Positions 8,586 through 19,180 of a stretch of DNA of 64,000 bases are shown here, piece after piece. This DNA comes from Pleomorphomonas sp. (GTDB lineage: Bacteria > Pseudomonadota > Alphaproteobacteria > Rhizobiales > Pleomorphomonadaceae), in assembly GCA_030603685.1 (NCBI GenBank), contig JAUVXG010000004.1, positions 1-64,000 on the forward strand, written 5' to 3'. Within the stretch, counting starts at the first letter, position 1, and each line of letters starts with the position of its first letter. Made by a program: the position numbers and the translations under genes. The notes below the pieces were generated by a model, which was given only the letters and a program-made list of their open reading frames with translations, had not been told where the DNA came from and searched no databases.

Positions 8586-9521
8586 ATGATCCTGCCTTCC
8601 GACCCTCCCTCCGGCTTCGACTGGTCCAGCCACAACACCTATTCGAACAACCTGCTTCACCGGCACTCCGAACAGCGCACCGACGAAGCGCTCGTGCAGC
8701 GCCATCTCGCCGACCCGCGCCGCCGGTTGATGATGCTGTTCGGCGATCGTGTGCTGGTGAAATCGGGCCGCCTCGACTTTGAGGGAAACGCGGCCAACGC
8801 GCTGTTCCAGGAAACGGAGACGCAGATCTTTCTCGGTCTGGACCTTGAGGAACGCCCGTGGTTTGCCGGCGAGTTCAAGACCGAGCCTGAGCTTGAACCC
8901 GGCGAGAGCCTGGTCGATCTTCGCAGCCTTGCCCGTGACGCCGTGGTAGGCGCCGACGGCTTTGGCCCGGTTGCCCAGGCACGCGCCACCCTATTCTGGC
9001 ACCAGCGCCATCGCTTCTGCGGCGTTTGCGGCGCACCGACGGTCAGCATTGCCGCCGGCTACCAGCGCACCTGTACCGGCTGCGGCACCCAGCACTTCCC
9101 GCGCACCGACCCGGTGGTGATCATGCTGATCCAGAACGGTGAGGACCAGGTGCTGCTCGGCCGGACGCCGCGCTTCGAAGAAGGAATGTATACCTGCCTC
9201 GCCGGCTTCATGGAGCCGGGCGAGACGGTCGAGGACGCCGTGCGTCGTGAAACGAAGGAAGAATCCGGCATCGACGTCGGCGCCGTCCGCTATCATGCCA
9301 GCCAGCCGTGGCCGTTTCCGGCCAACCTGATGCTGGGCTGCTATGGCGAGGCGATCTCCACCAACATCGTGGTGGACAAGGCCGAAATGGACGATTGCCG
9401 CTGGTTCACGCGAGACGAGGTCAAGGCGATGCTGGCGACAACCGAGGTCGGCAAGCTTCATTGCCCGCCGAGGCTCGCGGTGGCCCGCCACCTCATCGAG
9501 GTGTGGGCCGACCTCAAGTAG
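8586..9521 (+). CDS. nudC: NAD(+) diphosphatase (NADH pyrophosphatase)
   Basis: Zn ribbon FCGVCGAPT...CTGCGTQHFPRTDPVVI and Nudix box GFMEPGETVEDAVRRETKEESGI. Confidence 0.92.
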   Translation: MILPSDPPSGFDWSSHNTYSNNLLHRHSEQRTDEALVQRHLADPRRRLMMLFGDRVLVKSGRLDFEGNAANALFQETETQIFLGLDLEERPWFAGEFKTEPELEPGESLVDLRSLARDAVVGADGFGPVAQARATLFWHQRHRFCGVCGAPTVSIAAGYQRTCTGCGTQHFPRTDPVVIMLIQNGEDQVLLGRTPRFEEGMYTCLAGFMEPGETVEDAVRRETKEESGIDVGAVRYHASQPWPFPANLMLGCYGEAISTNIVVDKAEMDDCRWFTRDEVKAMLATTEVGKLHCPPRLAVARHLIEVWADLK

Positions 9522-9524
9522 GGA

Positions 9525-10409
9525 TCACTCTCCGGGCCGGAGCCCGAGATGGGCGGCCGGCTCGCGGATCTTGTCGCGGAAGGGGCTGGCGGGGTAGCTG
9601 CCGAACACCTTGACCTCGCGGCTGAAGAACTCGAGTTCTTCCAGGGCGAACTTCACCGCGGGATCGTCGGGATGCCCCTCGACGTCGGCATAGAACTGCG
9701 TCGCAAAGAACTGGCCTTCGAGCTGGTAGCTCTCCAGCTTCGTCATGTTGATGCCGTTGGTGGCAAAGCCGCCCAATGCCTTGTAGAGCGCGGCGGGAAT
9801 GTTGCGGACGCGGAAGATGAAGGTGGTCACCGTTGGCGTCCCGTAAGGCGGGGCGGCGCGAGGACGCGGCGACAGGATGATGAAGCGCGTCGTGTTGTGA
9901 AGCGTGTCCTCGCAATCGGCTTTCAGCACGTCGAGACCGTAGATCTCGGCGGCGAGCGATGAGGCGATGGCGGCGCGCGTAGGGTCACCCGCCTCGGCGA
10001 TCTCGCGGGCGGAGCCGGCGGTGTCGGCGCCGACGATCGGCGTGATGCCGAGCGAGCGCAGGGTCTGCCGGCATTGGCCGAGCGCCTGCACGTGGCTTTG
10101 CGCCGTCTTGATGTCGTCGAGACGCGCGCCCTTGACGCCGAGAAGCTGGTGGTGAACCGGCAGAAAATGCTCTCCGATGATGTGAACGTCGGCGTGCGGC
10201 AGGATGTGGTGGATGTCGGCGACCCGGCCGGCGGTCGAGTTCTCGATCGGAATCATGCCGAGGTGCCCGGCGCCGGACGCGAGCGCCGCGAAGCAATCTT
10301 CGAAGGTCGGGCAGGCGATGGCCTCGCAATCGGGATAGACCTCGAGGGCGGCAAGATGGGAATTGGCGCCCGGCTCGCCCTGGAATACGACCTTAAGCTT
10401 CTCCGACAT
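9525..10409 (-). CDS. pheA: prephenate dehydratase
   Basis: VVFQGEPGANSHLAA, NSTAGRVADIHHIL, NTTRFIIL, ACT domain with LESYQLEGQF. Confidence 0.93.
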   Translation of the reverse strand: MSEKLKVVFQGEPGANSHLAALEVYPDCEAIACPTFEDCFAALASGAGHLGMIPIENSTAGRVADIHHILPHADVHIIGEHFLPVHHQLLGVKGARLDDIKTAQSHVQALGQCRQTLRSLGITPIVGADTAGSAREIAEAGDPTRAAIASSLAAEIYGLDVLKADCEDTLHNTTRFIILSPRPRAAPPYGTPTVTTFIFRVRNIPAALYKALGGFATNGINMTKLESYQLEGQFFATQFYADVEGHPDDPAVKFALEELEFFSREVKVFGSYPASPFRDKIREPAAHLGLRPGE

Positions 10410-10538
10410 CGTTCTCTTCCGCTTTTTCAAAAGGCGGAAAGCGGCATAGCAGCCGCGCCGAAGCAATTCCAGCAAAAGCGGATATCGGTTTGCCTTCGGA
10501 ACCGCGTCTTGAGAACGAACGCGCCTTTGGGCCGGCCA

Positions 10539-11294
10539 TTACCCCTTGATCGAGGCGCCGATGATCGCCCTGGCCCGATCGAGATCGTGCTGCGTGTCGA
10601 CGCCGAGCGGCACGTCGTCGACGATGGCCGCGTCGATGCGCATGCCGGCCTCGAGAAGGCGGAGTTGCTCCAGTCTCTCCCGCTTCTCGAGCGTCGACGG
10701 CGGCAGCGTCACGAAGCGGGCGAGCGCCGAGCGGCGATAGGCGTAAAGGCCGATGTGGTGATAAAGCGGCCCGTCGCCGTAGGGCGCCGTGGCGCGACTG
10801 AAATAGAGCGCCCGGAGACGACGTTCGGCAACGGGCGAGCCGATGACCTTGACCACGTTGGGGTCGCTCTTCTCCTCGTCGCGAACGATCTCGGCGGTCA
10901 GCGTGGCAACGTCGACCGCGGGATCGAGAAGCGGATCGAAGCAGGCGCGAACGGCGGCGGGAGCGATCGTCGGCAGGTCGCCCTGCACGTTGACGATCAC
11001 CTCGACCCGCCCATCGGGATCGGCCTTGGACAGCGCCTCGAAGATGCGGTCCGAGCCGCTCGGATGGTCGGGGCGCGTCAGTACGGCGCGGCCGCCGGCC
11101 GCTTCGACAACCGCCTTGATCGAGGGATGGTCGCAGGCGACGACCACCTCGCCGATACCTGCTTCGACGGCACGCCGCCAGACGTGGACGATCATCGCTT
11201 CGCCATGGATATCGGCCAGCGGCTTGTCCGGCAGACGCGTCGATCCGAGGCGCGAGGGAATGATCACCAGGGTGTTCGGCTTCACTTCGGACAC
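10539..11294 (-). CDS. kdsB: 3-deoxy-manno-octulosonate cytidylyltransferase
   Basis: [46 protein letters not shown] start after GGAGGA. Confidence 0.93.
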   Translation of the reverse strand: MSEVKPNTLVIIPSRLGSTRLPDKPLADIHGEAMIVHVWRRAVEAGIGEVVVACDHPSIKAVVEAAGGRAVLTRPDHPSGSDRIFEALSKADPDGRVEVIVNVQGDLPTIAPAAVRACFDPLLDPAVDVATLTAEIVRDEEKSDPNVVKVIGSPVAERRLRALYFSRATAPYGDGPLYHHIGLYAYRRSALARFVTLPPSTLEKRERLEQLRLLEAGMRIDAAIVDDVPLGVDTQHDLDRARAIIGASIKG

Positions 11295-11515
11295 GTGCAA
11301 TCCTCCGGCAGGGCGCAAAGGCGTCGACCGACGCACTTTCGGGCGGCGCTTTATACGGCGCGACGCGACCTGAGGATAGTTTGCAGGAGGGAGCAAAATC
11401 CCGTATATGCTGCCGAGTGTGGCCAGAAAGCCTCTGGCGAGGTCCATTCCTAAACCGACAAATGTCACGCGCGCCAGGGCGGGCGCCGCGCGACTCCAAG
11501 GAGCCGGTGTCCCCG

Positions 11516-12130
11516 ATGTCACTGCAACCCAACAAGATTCTCGGCGCCGTGCTGGCGGTTGCCGTCGTCGTTTTTGCCGTCGATTTCGTATCTGACCAGA
11601 TTTTCGCCAAGCAGGACCTCAGGACACCCGGCTATGTCGTCGACATGAATGCCGCTCCGGCTGTTGTCGCGACAGAGGCTCCCGCACCCGCTGCGGTCGA
11701 ACCCGATCCCAATGCGCCAGCCGCCGACGCGACCCAGCAGGCCGCCGTGGCACCGGCCGCCTCCGGCGTGCCCCCCATCGAAGAGCGCCTCAAGACCGCC
11801 GACGTGGCCGCCGGCGAGAAGACATCCAAGGTCTGCGCGGCCTGCCACTCCTTTGCCGATTCGGGCGCCAACAAGGTCGGCCCGGGCCTTTGGGATGTGG
11901 TGAACCGCAAGCCGGGCACCCACGAAGGCTTCAAGTACTCGCCCGCCATGGTGACCTTCGGCGAGACCCACACCTGGGACTACGCGACGCTTGATACCTA
12001 TCTCACCAATCCCAAGGCAGAAGTGCCCGGAAACAAGATGGCTTTCGCCGGCGTCAAGAAGCCGGAAGATCGCGCCAATCTGATTGCCTATCTCAGGTCC
12101 TTGTCCGCCAGTCCGGCGCCGCTGCCGTAA
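11516..12130 (+). CDS. membrane-anchored c-type cytochrome (CycM-like)
   Basis: N-terminal TM, Ala/Pro linker, CAACH haem motif, GPGLW...PGNKMAF. Confidence 0.9.
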   Translation: MSLQPNKILGAVLAVAVVVFAVDFVSDQIFAKQDLRTPGYVVDMNAAPAVVATEAPAPAAVEPDPNAPAADATQQAAVAPAASGVPPIEERLKTADVAAGEKTSKVCAACHSFADSGANKVGPGLWDVVNRKPGTHEGFKYSPAMVTFGETHTWDYATLDTYLTNPKAEVPGNKMAFAGVKKPEDRANLIAYLRSLSASPAPLP

Positions 12131-12174
12131 GCAAGGCGCCTTCGGACGGACGGAATGAAAAGCGCGGGCGGTCC

Positions 12175-13080
12175 TCAGGCCGCCCGTCGTCTTTTGGCGA
12201 AGGCCGGCAGCGGCAGGGCGATGGTGGCGAGACCGAGAAGGATCAGCCCCATCCCCGCAACGCGCAGCGGCGAGAAGGTCTCCCCCAGCACCAGCCAGGA
12301 CGACAGCGTGCCGAACAGCGGCACCAGGAGCGAAAAGGGCGCCACCGTCGACGCCGGATGGTTCTTGAGAAGAAAGCCCCAGAGGCCGAAGCCGACCAGT
12401 GTGGCCAGCAGGGCGAGATAGAGCACCGAGCCGGCGCCCAACAGTCCCATTCCGGTAATGCCGGAGACGATGGCCGGCCAGCCCTCAATGGCGAGCGATA
12501 GCGCGAACAGCGGGATCGGCGGCACAAGGCTCAGCCAGACCATCATCGGAAGCATGTCGACCTTGCCGGTGCCCCGCATCAGGATATTGCCGAGAGCCCA
12601 ACTCGCGGCCGAGGCGAGAGTCAGGCCAAGACCGACCACCGTAAAGTCGCCGCCAACCGTTGTGGCGATGGTCAGAAGCCCGAGCGCGGCGACACCGGCC
12701 CCGGCAAGCTGACGCGGCCTCGGTCGCTCCCCCAGGGCCAGCGCCGCGAACAGAATGGTCAGGAAGGCCTGGCTTTGCAGCGTCACCGAGGCGAGCCCCG
12801 GAGGCATTCCGAGCTTCATCGCCGGGAAGAGGAAGGCGAACTGCCCGACGAACAGCGTCATGCCAACGGCGATCATCCGAACCGGCGGCACATTCGGCCG
12901 CGCGAGAAAGAATACCGGCAGGGCGGCAACGACGAAGCGAAGCGCGGCAAGGAGAAGCGGCGGCACCGAGCCGAGCCCAAGGCGAATCACGACGAAGTTG
13001 AAGCCCCAGATCGCCATGACGAGGACGGCGAGGGCAATGTGGCGGACGGGCATGGGCGAACGGCTCCGGAAGGAGGGCAA
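12175..13080 (-). CDS. EamA/DMT family transporter
   Basis: 10-TM pattern; MAIWGFNFVVIRLGLGSVPPLLLAALRF. Confidence 0.87.
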   Translation of the reverse strand: MPSFRSRSPMPVRHIALAVLVMAIWGFNFVVIRLGLGSVPPLLLAALRFVVAALPVFFLARPNVPPVRMIAVGMTLFVGQFAFLFPAMKLGMPPGLASVTLQSQAFLTILFAALALGERPRPRQLAGAGVAALGLLTIATTVGGDFTVVGLGLTLASAASWALGNILMRGTGKVDMLPMMVWLSLVPPIPLFALSLAIEGWPAIVSGITGMGLLGAGSVLYLALLATLVGFGLWGFLLKNHPASTVAPFSLLVPLFGTLSSWLVLGETFSPLRVAGMGLILLGLATIALPLPAFAKRRRAA

Positions 13081-13120
13081 AGCCTAGCGGTGCAGCGCCC
13101 CGGACGCAAACGGGGAAATC

Positions 13121-13705
13121 TCACGTCCTCGCGACGGCGAGACGGCCATCGACATAATCGCGCAGGATGCCGAGCGCCTCGCCGGGAGAACGATGCAGCG
13201 TCGGCAAGGCGGCGTGCAGCCAGAGGCCGTCGATCATCGCCGCGATGCCGCGGGCAAGGGCCGGGGCGCCATCGCCCACCAGCGGTCGCAGATCGTGCCG
13301 GAGATTGGCTTCGAGCCGCTTCAGGTAGATGGCGAGCAGGCGTGCGGCCGCCTTGTCGTGGATGGACTGCATGTAGAAGGCGAGCCAGGCTGACGTGACA
13401 GCCGGCGAGAACTGCTCGGGCGCAAAACTCGCTTCGAGGATGGCGTCGACGCGCGCACGCGGATCCTTGGCGTCGACGAGACGACGGCGGGCCGCGAACG
13501 CGAATTCGCCGAGCAGATGCCGCATGGTGGCCGACAGCAATTCGTCCTTGGAGCCGAAATAGTGGTGCGCAAGCGCAGGCGACACGCCGGCCCTCTTGGC
13601 AATGTCCCCCATGGTCACGCCATTCAATCCGCGTTCGTGAATGGCCTCGACGGCCGCGATCACCAGCTCCTGCCGGCGGATCGGCTGCATGCCGCGTTTG
13701 GGCAT
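13121..13705 (-). CDS. betI: TetR-family regulator BetI
   Basis: MPKRGMQPIRRQELVIAAVEAIHERG...TMGDIAKRAGVSPALAHHYFGSKDELL; divergent from cho operon. Confidence 0.9.
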   Translation of the reverse strand: MPKRGMQPIRRQELVIAAVEAIHERGLNGVTMGDIAKRAGVSPALAHHYFGSKDELLSATMRHLLGEFAFAARRRLVDAKDPRARVDAILEASFAPEQFSPAVTSAWLAFYMQSIHDKAAARLLAIYLKRLEANLRHDLRPLVGDGAPALARGIAAMIDGLWLHAALPTLHRSPGEALGILRDYVDGRLAVART

Positions 13706-13742
13706 CCCGTTCTCCCTCGCTACCCCGACAGCATATTTTTAA

Positions 13743-13758
13743 TTGACTGCTCAATCAA
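13743..13758. promoter_or_regulatory. candidate BetI operator
   Basis: TTGACTG-CT-CAATCAA near-perfect palindrome between divergent betI and choX. Confidence 0.65.
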
Positions 13759-13995
13759 TAAAAAAACGGGAGCGTAAATCCACCCATTTCGAAACGGACA
13801 GGGTATCGTGATGTCCGATAAATACGCTGAAACGGGCCAATCCCGGCGCATCAGCGGAAGTAATCCACTGCGCTCTGCCAAAAAGTCATTGGCATTCACT
13901 GGAAAATGCGTATTCATTTCGCTCCACATGGTCATAAAACTTTCATAGCCCGAAGGAGGCGACGCCTTTGGACGGCTGGAGGAGCGATACAACCG

Positions 13996-14931
13996 ATGAA
14001 ATCCGCCTTTGCCGCCCTGCCGATCGCTCTTGCCCTCGCCGGTCCGGCGTTCGCCGCCGACGGTGACGCCTGCACGACCGTGCGCTTCGCCGATGTCGGC
14101 TGGACCGACATCGCGGCGACGACGGGCGTGGCGTCCGTGGTGCTCGAAGGCCTCGGCTACCAACCGGAGGTGCAGCTTCTGGCCTTGCCGGTCACGTTTG
14201 CCTCGCTTGCCAACGGCGACATCGACGTTTTTCTCGGCGACTGGATGCCGACCATGGAGGCCGATCTCAAGCCCTACGTGGACAAGGGGGCGATCGAGGT
14301 GACGGGCGTCAATCTCGAAGGCGCCAAGTACACGCTGGCGGTGCCGAAGTACGCCTTCGACGCCGGCCTCAAGACCTTCGGCGACATTGCCAAGTTCAAG
14401 ACCGAGCTCGACGGCAAGATCTACGGCATCGAGCCGGGCAACGACGGCAACCGACTGATCCTCGGCATGATCGACGAGAACAAGTTCGACCTCTCCGGGT
14501 TCGAGCTGGTCGAGAGCTCCGAGCAGGGCATGCTGGCCGAAGTGAGCCGGGCGGTGAAGGACAACAAGCCGATCGTCTTCCTGGGCTGGGAGCCGCACCC
14601 GATGAACGCCCGCTTCGACATGGCCTATCTCGAAGGTGGCGACGAGGTTTTCGGGCCGAATCTCGGCGGGGCCACGATCTACACCAACACGCGCAAGAAC
14701 TTCTCGGCCGACTGCCCCAACCTGGGCCGTTTCCTCGGCAATCTGAAGTTCTCGCTGGCTCTCGAGAACGAGATCATGGGCGACATCCTTGAGAACGGCG
14801 CCGAGGCGAAAGAGGCGGCAAAGTCCTGGCTGGCGGCGCACCCAGACGTGCTCGCGCCCTGGCTCGACGGTGTGACGACCCGTGACGGCAAGGACGGACT
14901 TCCGGCCGTGAAGGCCGCGCTGGGGCTTTGA
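13996..14931 (+). CDS. choX: choline ABC transporter substrate-binding protein
   Basis: Signal peptide; CTTVRFADVGWTDIAATTGVASVVLEGLGY...DVFLGDWMPTMEADL. Confidence 0.92.
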   Translation: MKSAFAALPIALALAGPAFAADGDACTTVRFADVGWTDIAATTGVASVVLEGLGYQPEVQLLALPVTFASLANGDIDVFLGDWMPTMEADLKPYVDKGAIEVTGVNLEGAKYTLAVPKYAFDAGLKTFGDIAKFKTELDGKIYGIEPGNDGNRLILGMIDENKFDLSGFELVESSEQGMLAEVSRAVKDNKPIVFLGWEPHPMNARFDMAYLEGGDEVFGPNLGGATIYTNTRKNFSADCPNLGRFLGNLKFSLALENEIMGDILENGAEAKEAAKSWLAAHPDVLAPWLDGVTTRDGKDGLPAVKAALGL

Positions 14932-14964
14932 GGGTGAGATAACGAGAGGGAGACTGAGGCGATC

Positions 14965-15795
14965 ATGGAGTTCCTCACGGCCTACAAGATCCCGGTTGGT
15001 CCCTGGGCCAAGGCTCTGGTCGATTGGCTGACGGCCAATGGCAGCGGCGTCTTCGACGCCATAGCCACCGTGTTAGGCGGCGCCGTGGAGTGGATCGTTG
15101 TCGCGCTGCAAGCGCCGCCGCCACCGGTCACGGTCGCGCTGATTGCCACGCTTGCCTTCGTGCTGAAGCGCTCGATCCCGCTTGCGCTGTTCGTCGCCGC
15201 GGCTCTCCTTTTCATCGTCAATCAGGGATTTTGGAAGGAGACGACGCAGACGCTGGCGCTCGTCGTGGCATCATCGGCGGTCTGCATGGGACTTGGCGTG
15301 CCGATCGGCATCCTGGCGGCGCGCCGAGCCTGGGCCATGGCCGCATTGCGTCCGGTGCTGGACCTGATGCAGACCATCCCGACCTTCGTCTACCTCATCC
15401 CGGCCCTGGTGCTGTTCGGCCTTGGCATGGTCCCGGGGCTGATCGCCACGGTTATCTTCGCCCTGCCCGCTTCGATCCGCCTGACGGCCCTCGGCATCTC
15501 ATCCACGCCGAAGCCGCTGGTCGAGGCGGCCGACAGCTTCGGCGCCACGCCCTTGCAGCGTCTCGTCAAGGTGGAGCTGCCCTATGCGATGCCGCAGATT
15601 CTTGCCGGTCTCACCCAGACCATCATGTTGTCGCTGTCGATGGTGGTGATCTCCGCCATGGTCGGCGCCAACGGTCTCGGGGTGCCAGTGGTGAGGGCGC
15701 TCAACACCGTCAACATCGGCATGGGCTTCACCGCCGGCCTTGCCATCGTGCTGATCGCCATCATGCTGGACCGCATGTGCCGAATCCGCGGCTGA
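14965..15795 (+). CDS. choW: choline ABC transporter permease
   Basis: MEFLTAYKIPVGPWAKALVDWLTANG; BPD permease EAA loop; operon context. Confidence 0.92.
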   Translation: MEFLTAYKIPVGPWAKALVDWLTANGSGVFDAIATVLGGAVEWIVVALQAPPPPVTVALIATLAFVLKRSIPLALFVAAALLFIVNQGFWKETTQTLALVVASSAVCMGLGVPIGILAARRAWAMAALRPVLDLMQTIPTFVYLIPALVLFGLGMVPGLIATVIFALPASIRLTALGISSTPKPLVEAADSFGATPLQRLVKVELPYAMPQILAGLTQTIMLSLSMVVISAMVGANGLGVPVVRALNTVNIGMGFTAGLAIVLIAIMLDRMCRIRG

Positions 15796-15805
15796 GGAGT
15801 TTCTT

Positions 15806-16852
15806 GTGTCACCCTCCCGCGTTCGCGACGCGCTGCGCTTCGAGCGCGTCGACATCGTCTTTGGCAAGAAGCCGGAGGCCGCCTTTCCCCTGATCGATTC
15901 CGGGCTGAGCCCAGCCGAAATCACCGCGGAAACCGGCCTGACCGTGGGCGCCATGCAGGCGTCCTTTTCGGTGCGCGAAGGCGAATGCCTGGTGCTGATG
16001 GGGCTTTCCGGCTCAGGCAAGTCGACGTTGATCCGCGCCGTCAACGGTCTCAATCGGGTGAGCCGTGGCAGTCTCTTCGTGCGCGACGGCGACGGAGAGG
16101 TGGACGTCGCCCGCTGCGATGCCGCGGCGTTGCGCCGCATCCGTCGTCGACGTGTTGCCATGGTCTTCCAGCAGTTCGGCCTCCTGCCCTGGCGGACGGT
16201 TGCCGACAACGTGGCGCTGGGGCTCGAACTCTCCGGGATATCCAAGGCGGACATCGCCCGACGCGTGGAGACCGAGCTGGCACGCGTTCACCTTGCCGAA
16301 TGGGCCAATCGGCGAGTGCAGGAGCTTTCGGGCGGCATGCAGCAGCGGGTGGGTCTTGCCCGGGCGTTCGCAACCGAAGCGCCGGTCCTGCTGATGGATG
16401 AACCCTTCTCCGCCCTCGATCCGCTGATCCGCGACAAGCTGCAGGACGAGCTGATCGACCTGCGTGCCGAACTGAAACGCACCATCCTGTTCGTCAGCCA
16501 CGATCTCGATGAGGCGATGAAGCTCGGCGACCGGATCGCCATCATGGCCGGCGGACGCGTGGTGCAGGTGGGCACGGCGCAGGAAATCATGCTTTCCCCG
16601 GCAACCCCCTATGTCGCCGAGTTCGTCGCCCACATGAACCCACTGACCGTGCTTCGGGCGTCCGACGTCATGGCGTTGACGGACGACATGCCTCGCGAGG
16701 AGGGAAGCGCGGTGGTTGCCCCAGCGACGCCGATCCGCGATGTCATGGCCGCCTCCGTCGCCACCGGCAAGCCGGTGCTGGTGGAAGACGCCGGCGAGAT
16801 CGTCGGCGTCATTGGCTCTGAGGCGATCCTGAAGGCCATCCTCAGGAAGTAA
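15806..16852 (+). CDS. choV: choline ABC transporter ATP-binding protein
   Basis: Walker A GLSGSGKST, signature LSGGMQQR, Walker B LLMDEPF, C-terminal CBS-like tail. Confidence 0.92.
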   Translation: MSPSRVRDALRFERVDIVFGKKPEAAFPLIDSGLSPAEITAETGLTVGAMQASFSVREGECLVLMGLSGSGKSTLIRAVNGLNRVSRGSLFVRDGDGEVDVARCDAAALRRIRRRRVAMVFQQFGLLPWRTVADNVALGLELSGISKADIARRVETELARVHLAEWANRRVQELSGGMQQRVGLARAFATEAPVLLMDEPFSALDPLIRDKLQDELIDLRAELKRTILFVSHDLDEAMKLGDRIAIMAGGRVVQVGTAQEIMLSPATPYVAEFVAHMNPLTVLRASDVMALTDDMPREEGSAVVAPATPIRDVMAASVATGKPVLVEDAGEIVGVIGSEAILKAILRK

Positions 16853-16856
16853 CCGG

Positions 16857-17759
16857 TCAGGTCTTCTTCGCCGATCCGACGAGGCCGAGGTAATCCCAGA
16901 TCACCGTGGCGGCGGCGAGCGCCGTGATTTCGGAGACATCATAAGCCGGCGCCACTTCGACGACATCCATGCCGACGAAGCCGATACCGGCGAGGCCGCG
17001 GAGAATGGCCTGGCTTTGCCAGGGAAGAATGCCGGCAAACTCCGGCGTGCCGGTACCGGGTGCAAAGGCCGGATCAAGGCAGTCGACGTCGTAGCTGAAA
17101 TAGGTCGGTCCGGTTCCCATGACTTGCCGGACCCGTTCGGCGACGGCGGCCGGCCCCAGCGCATGGACGTCCTGAGCGGAGAGGATGGTGACACCCTTGC
17201 CGATCGTCCAATCCCACACCTCGCGCTGCACCGGCGAGCGAATGCCGATCTGGATCATCCGCCTGGGGTCGACGAGCCCCTCCTCGATGGCGTGATAGAA
17301 GGGCGAGCCATGGCCGTAGACCTGGCCGAAGTTGTCCGGCCATGTGTCGACATGGGCATCGAAATGGACGAGCCCGAGCGGCGCCCCGACCTTGCGCCGG
17401 AGCGCCCGGAGAAGCGGCAGCGAGATGCCGTGTTCGCCACCGATGGCGAGAAGATGATTGAGCCCTTCGGCCTGCTCTTCTATCAGCCGATAACTCTCGG
17501 CGAGGTCCCCGAGGGCGATCGGGAAGTCGCCGATGTCGGCAATGTCGAGCCGCGTCGGATCGATCCAGAAATGCGGATGGTCGCCATCGGTCAGCATGCG
17601 GCTCGCCGCCCGCACGGCGGCAGGTCCGGATCGAGCGCCCGTTCGGTTGGTGACGCCAATGTCGAGCGGAATGCCGGCCAGGACATAGGCGGCGCTACGA
17701 TCGAAGCGGGAAAGCCCCAGGAAGCTGGGGGCAACGGCAAAGGTCGGTGTACCGGACAT
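16857..17759 (-). CDS. speB: agmatinase / ureohydrolase family
   Basis: Metal motifs GGEHG, FDAHVDTW, SYDVDCLDPAFAPGTGTPE. Confidence 0.87.
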   Translation of the reverse strand: MSGTPTFAVAPSFLGLSRFDRSAAYVLAGIPLDIGVTNRTGARSGPAAVRAASRMLTDGDHPHFWIDPTRLDIADIGDFPIALGDLAESYRLIEEQAEGLNHLLAIGGEHGISLPLLRALRRKVGAPLGLVHFDAHVDTWPDNFGQVYGHGSPFYHAIEEGLVDPRRMIQIGIRSPVQREVWDWTIGKGVTILSAQDVHALGPAAVAERVRQVMGTGPTYFSYDVDCLDPAFAPGTGTPEFAGILPWQSQAILRGLAGIGFVGMDVVEVAPAYDVSEITALAAATVIWDYLGLVGSAKKT

Positions 17760-17788
17760 GACGCTCCTGCGTGCGCTTTTCGGCGGCC

Positions 17789-19180
17789 TCAGGTTTCGGC
17801 AGCCACCGGCAGATGAATCGCCGCAGTCAAGCCGCCGCCGGGCCTGTTGGCAAGCGTCAATTCGCCACCATGTGCACGGACGATCGAGCGTGCCGTGGCA
17901 AGCCCAAGGCCAACGCCGCCGGTTTCGAGATTGCGCGACGTTTCGAGCCGGGTGAAGGGGGCGAACACCTCCTCCATCTTGTTCTCGGGAATGCCGGGAC
18001 CATCGTCGTCGACCGCGATGACGACCCCGGTCGCCGTGCGCTCGAGCCGAATGCGAGCCCGGAGTCCGTAACGGACGGCATTTTCGACAAGATTGCGCAA
18101 GGCACGCCGGAGCGAAACCGGACGAACCGACAGGTAGAGATGCTCCGGTCCTTCCATACCGACATCATGGCCGAGATCGGAGAAATCGGCGGACACCGCC
18201 TCGACCAGCGCGACGAGGTCGGTGTTGCGGGACTCTTCGCCGGCCGCGTCGTCGCGGGCAAAGGCAAGCGTCGCCTCGGCCATGCGCGTCATTTCATCAA
18301 TGGTCGCGACCATGCGCTCGCGCGTTTCATCGTCATCGATGAACTCGGCCCGAAGGCGCAGCGAGGTCAGGGGTGTCCGAAGGTCGTGGCTGATCGCTGC
18401 CACCATGCGGGTCCGGTCGGCAACGAAGCGGCTGTCGCGCGCCTGCATGGCATTGAAGGCCTTGTTGGCGCGGACGATCTCCTCGGGACCTCGCTCGGGC
18501 AAATCGGGCACGCTCTCGCCGCGACCAAGCCGATCGGAGGCCTGCGCCATCTCCCGGAGCGGCTTGGTGATGCGCCGTACCGACAGTGCCATGACCAGCG
18601 AAATGGCGATCACCGTCAGAAACGTCGACACCACCACCGGCCAGGCCCATAGCTGAGGCCGGGGCAGAAGCGTCTCCGAGTTGAGCCATTTGCCGTCGGA
18701 CAGCAGAACCGACAAGGCCAGCGTTGGCGGCCAGCGCTTGCCCCTCTGCCGCGCCCCCGGACCGAGACCGTTGCCGTGCATGGACATGTGAGCGTCGATG
18801 CCGGTCCTGTCGTCGTCGGCGAACTCCGCACGGACCTGCCGTCCCGGACCGAAGATCTCGTCGAGCTTGGCCCGCGTCTCGTCATCCGGCCACGCGGTGA
18901 CAGCATTCCTGACCAGCGGCTCGGGGGTGATCGAGTAAGTGAGACGGCTGGTGCTGAGTGCGCCGAGGATGCGATCGCGCTGACCGGCAGGCGTCTCCTC
19001 GATCAGATTGGCCAGCGTGGCAATCCGGCCAAGCACCTGCTCGCGCGCCGCCGCGTCGATCGCCGACCGCCGGCTTTCGGCAAAAAAGGCCAGCGTGACC
19101 ACCTGAGCGATCAGTACGGCGGCGATCAGCAACACCGAAAGCTGGCCGGCAAGGCTGCGCGGGAACAGACGCAACTTCAC
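17789..19180 (-). CDS. sensor histidine kinase (EnvZ-like)
   Basis: TM, HAMP, H-box AISHDLRTPLTSLRLRAEF, ENAVRYG, DDDGPGIP; GTG start overlapping the regulator stop. Confidence 0.88.
   Translation of the reverse strand: MKLRLFPRSLAGQLSVLLIAAVLIAQVVTLAFFAESRRSAIDAAAREQVLGRIATLANLIEETPAGQRDRILGALSTSRLTYSITPEPLVRNAVTAWPDDETRAKLDEIFGPGRQVRAEFADDDRTGIDAHMSMHGNGLGPGARQRGKRWPPTLALSVLLSDGKWLNSETLLPRPQLWAWPVVVSTFLTVIAISLVMALSVRRITKPLREMAQASDRLGRGESVPDLPERGPEEIVRANKAFNAMQARDSRFVADRTRMVAAISHDLRTPLTSLRLRAEFIDDDETRERMVATIDEMTRMAEATLAFARDDAAGEESRNTDLVALVEAVSADFSDLGHDVGMEGPEHLYLSVRPVSLRRALRNLVENAVRYGLRARIRLERTATGVVIAVDDDGPGIPENKMEEVFAPFTRLETSRNLETGGVGLGLATARSIVRAHGGELTLANRPGGGLTAAIHLPVAAET

Noticed and set aside
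12162-12190. GGGCGG/CCGCCC hairpin between cytochrome c and EamA genes
   Set aside because: Plausible bidirectional terminator, but it overlaps the EamA stop region and has short T runs; left unlisted.
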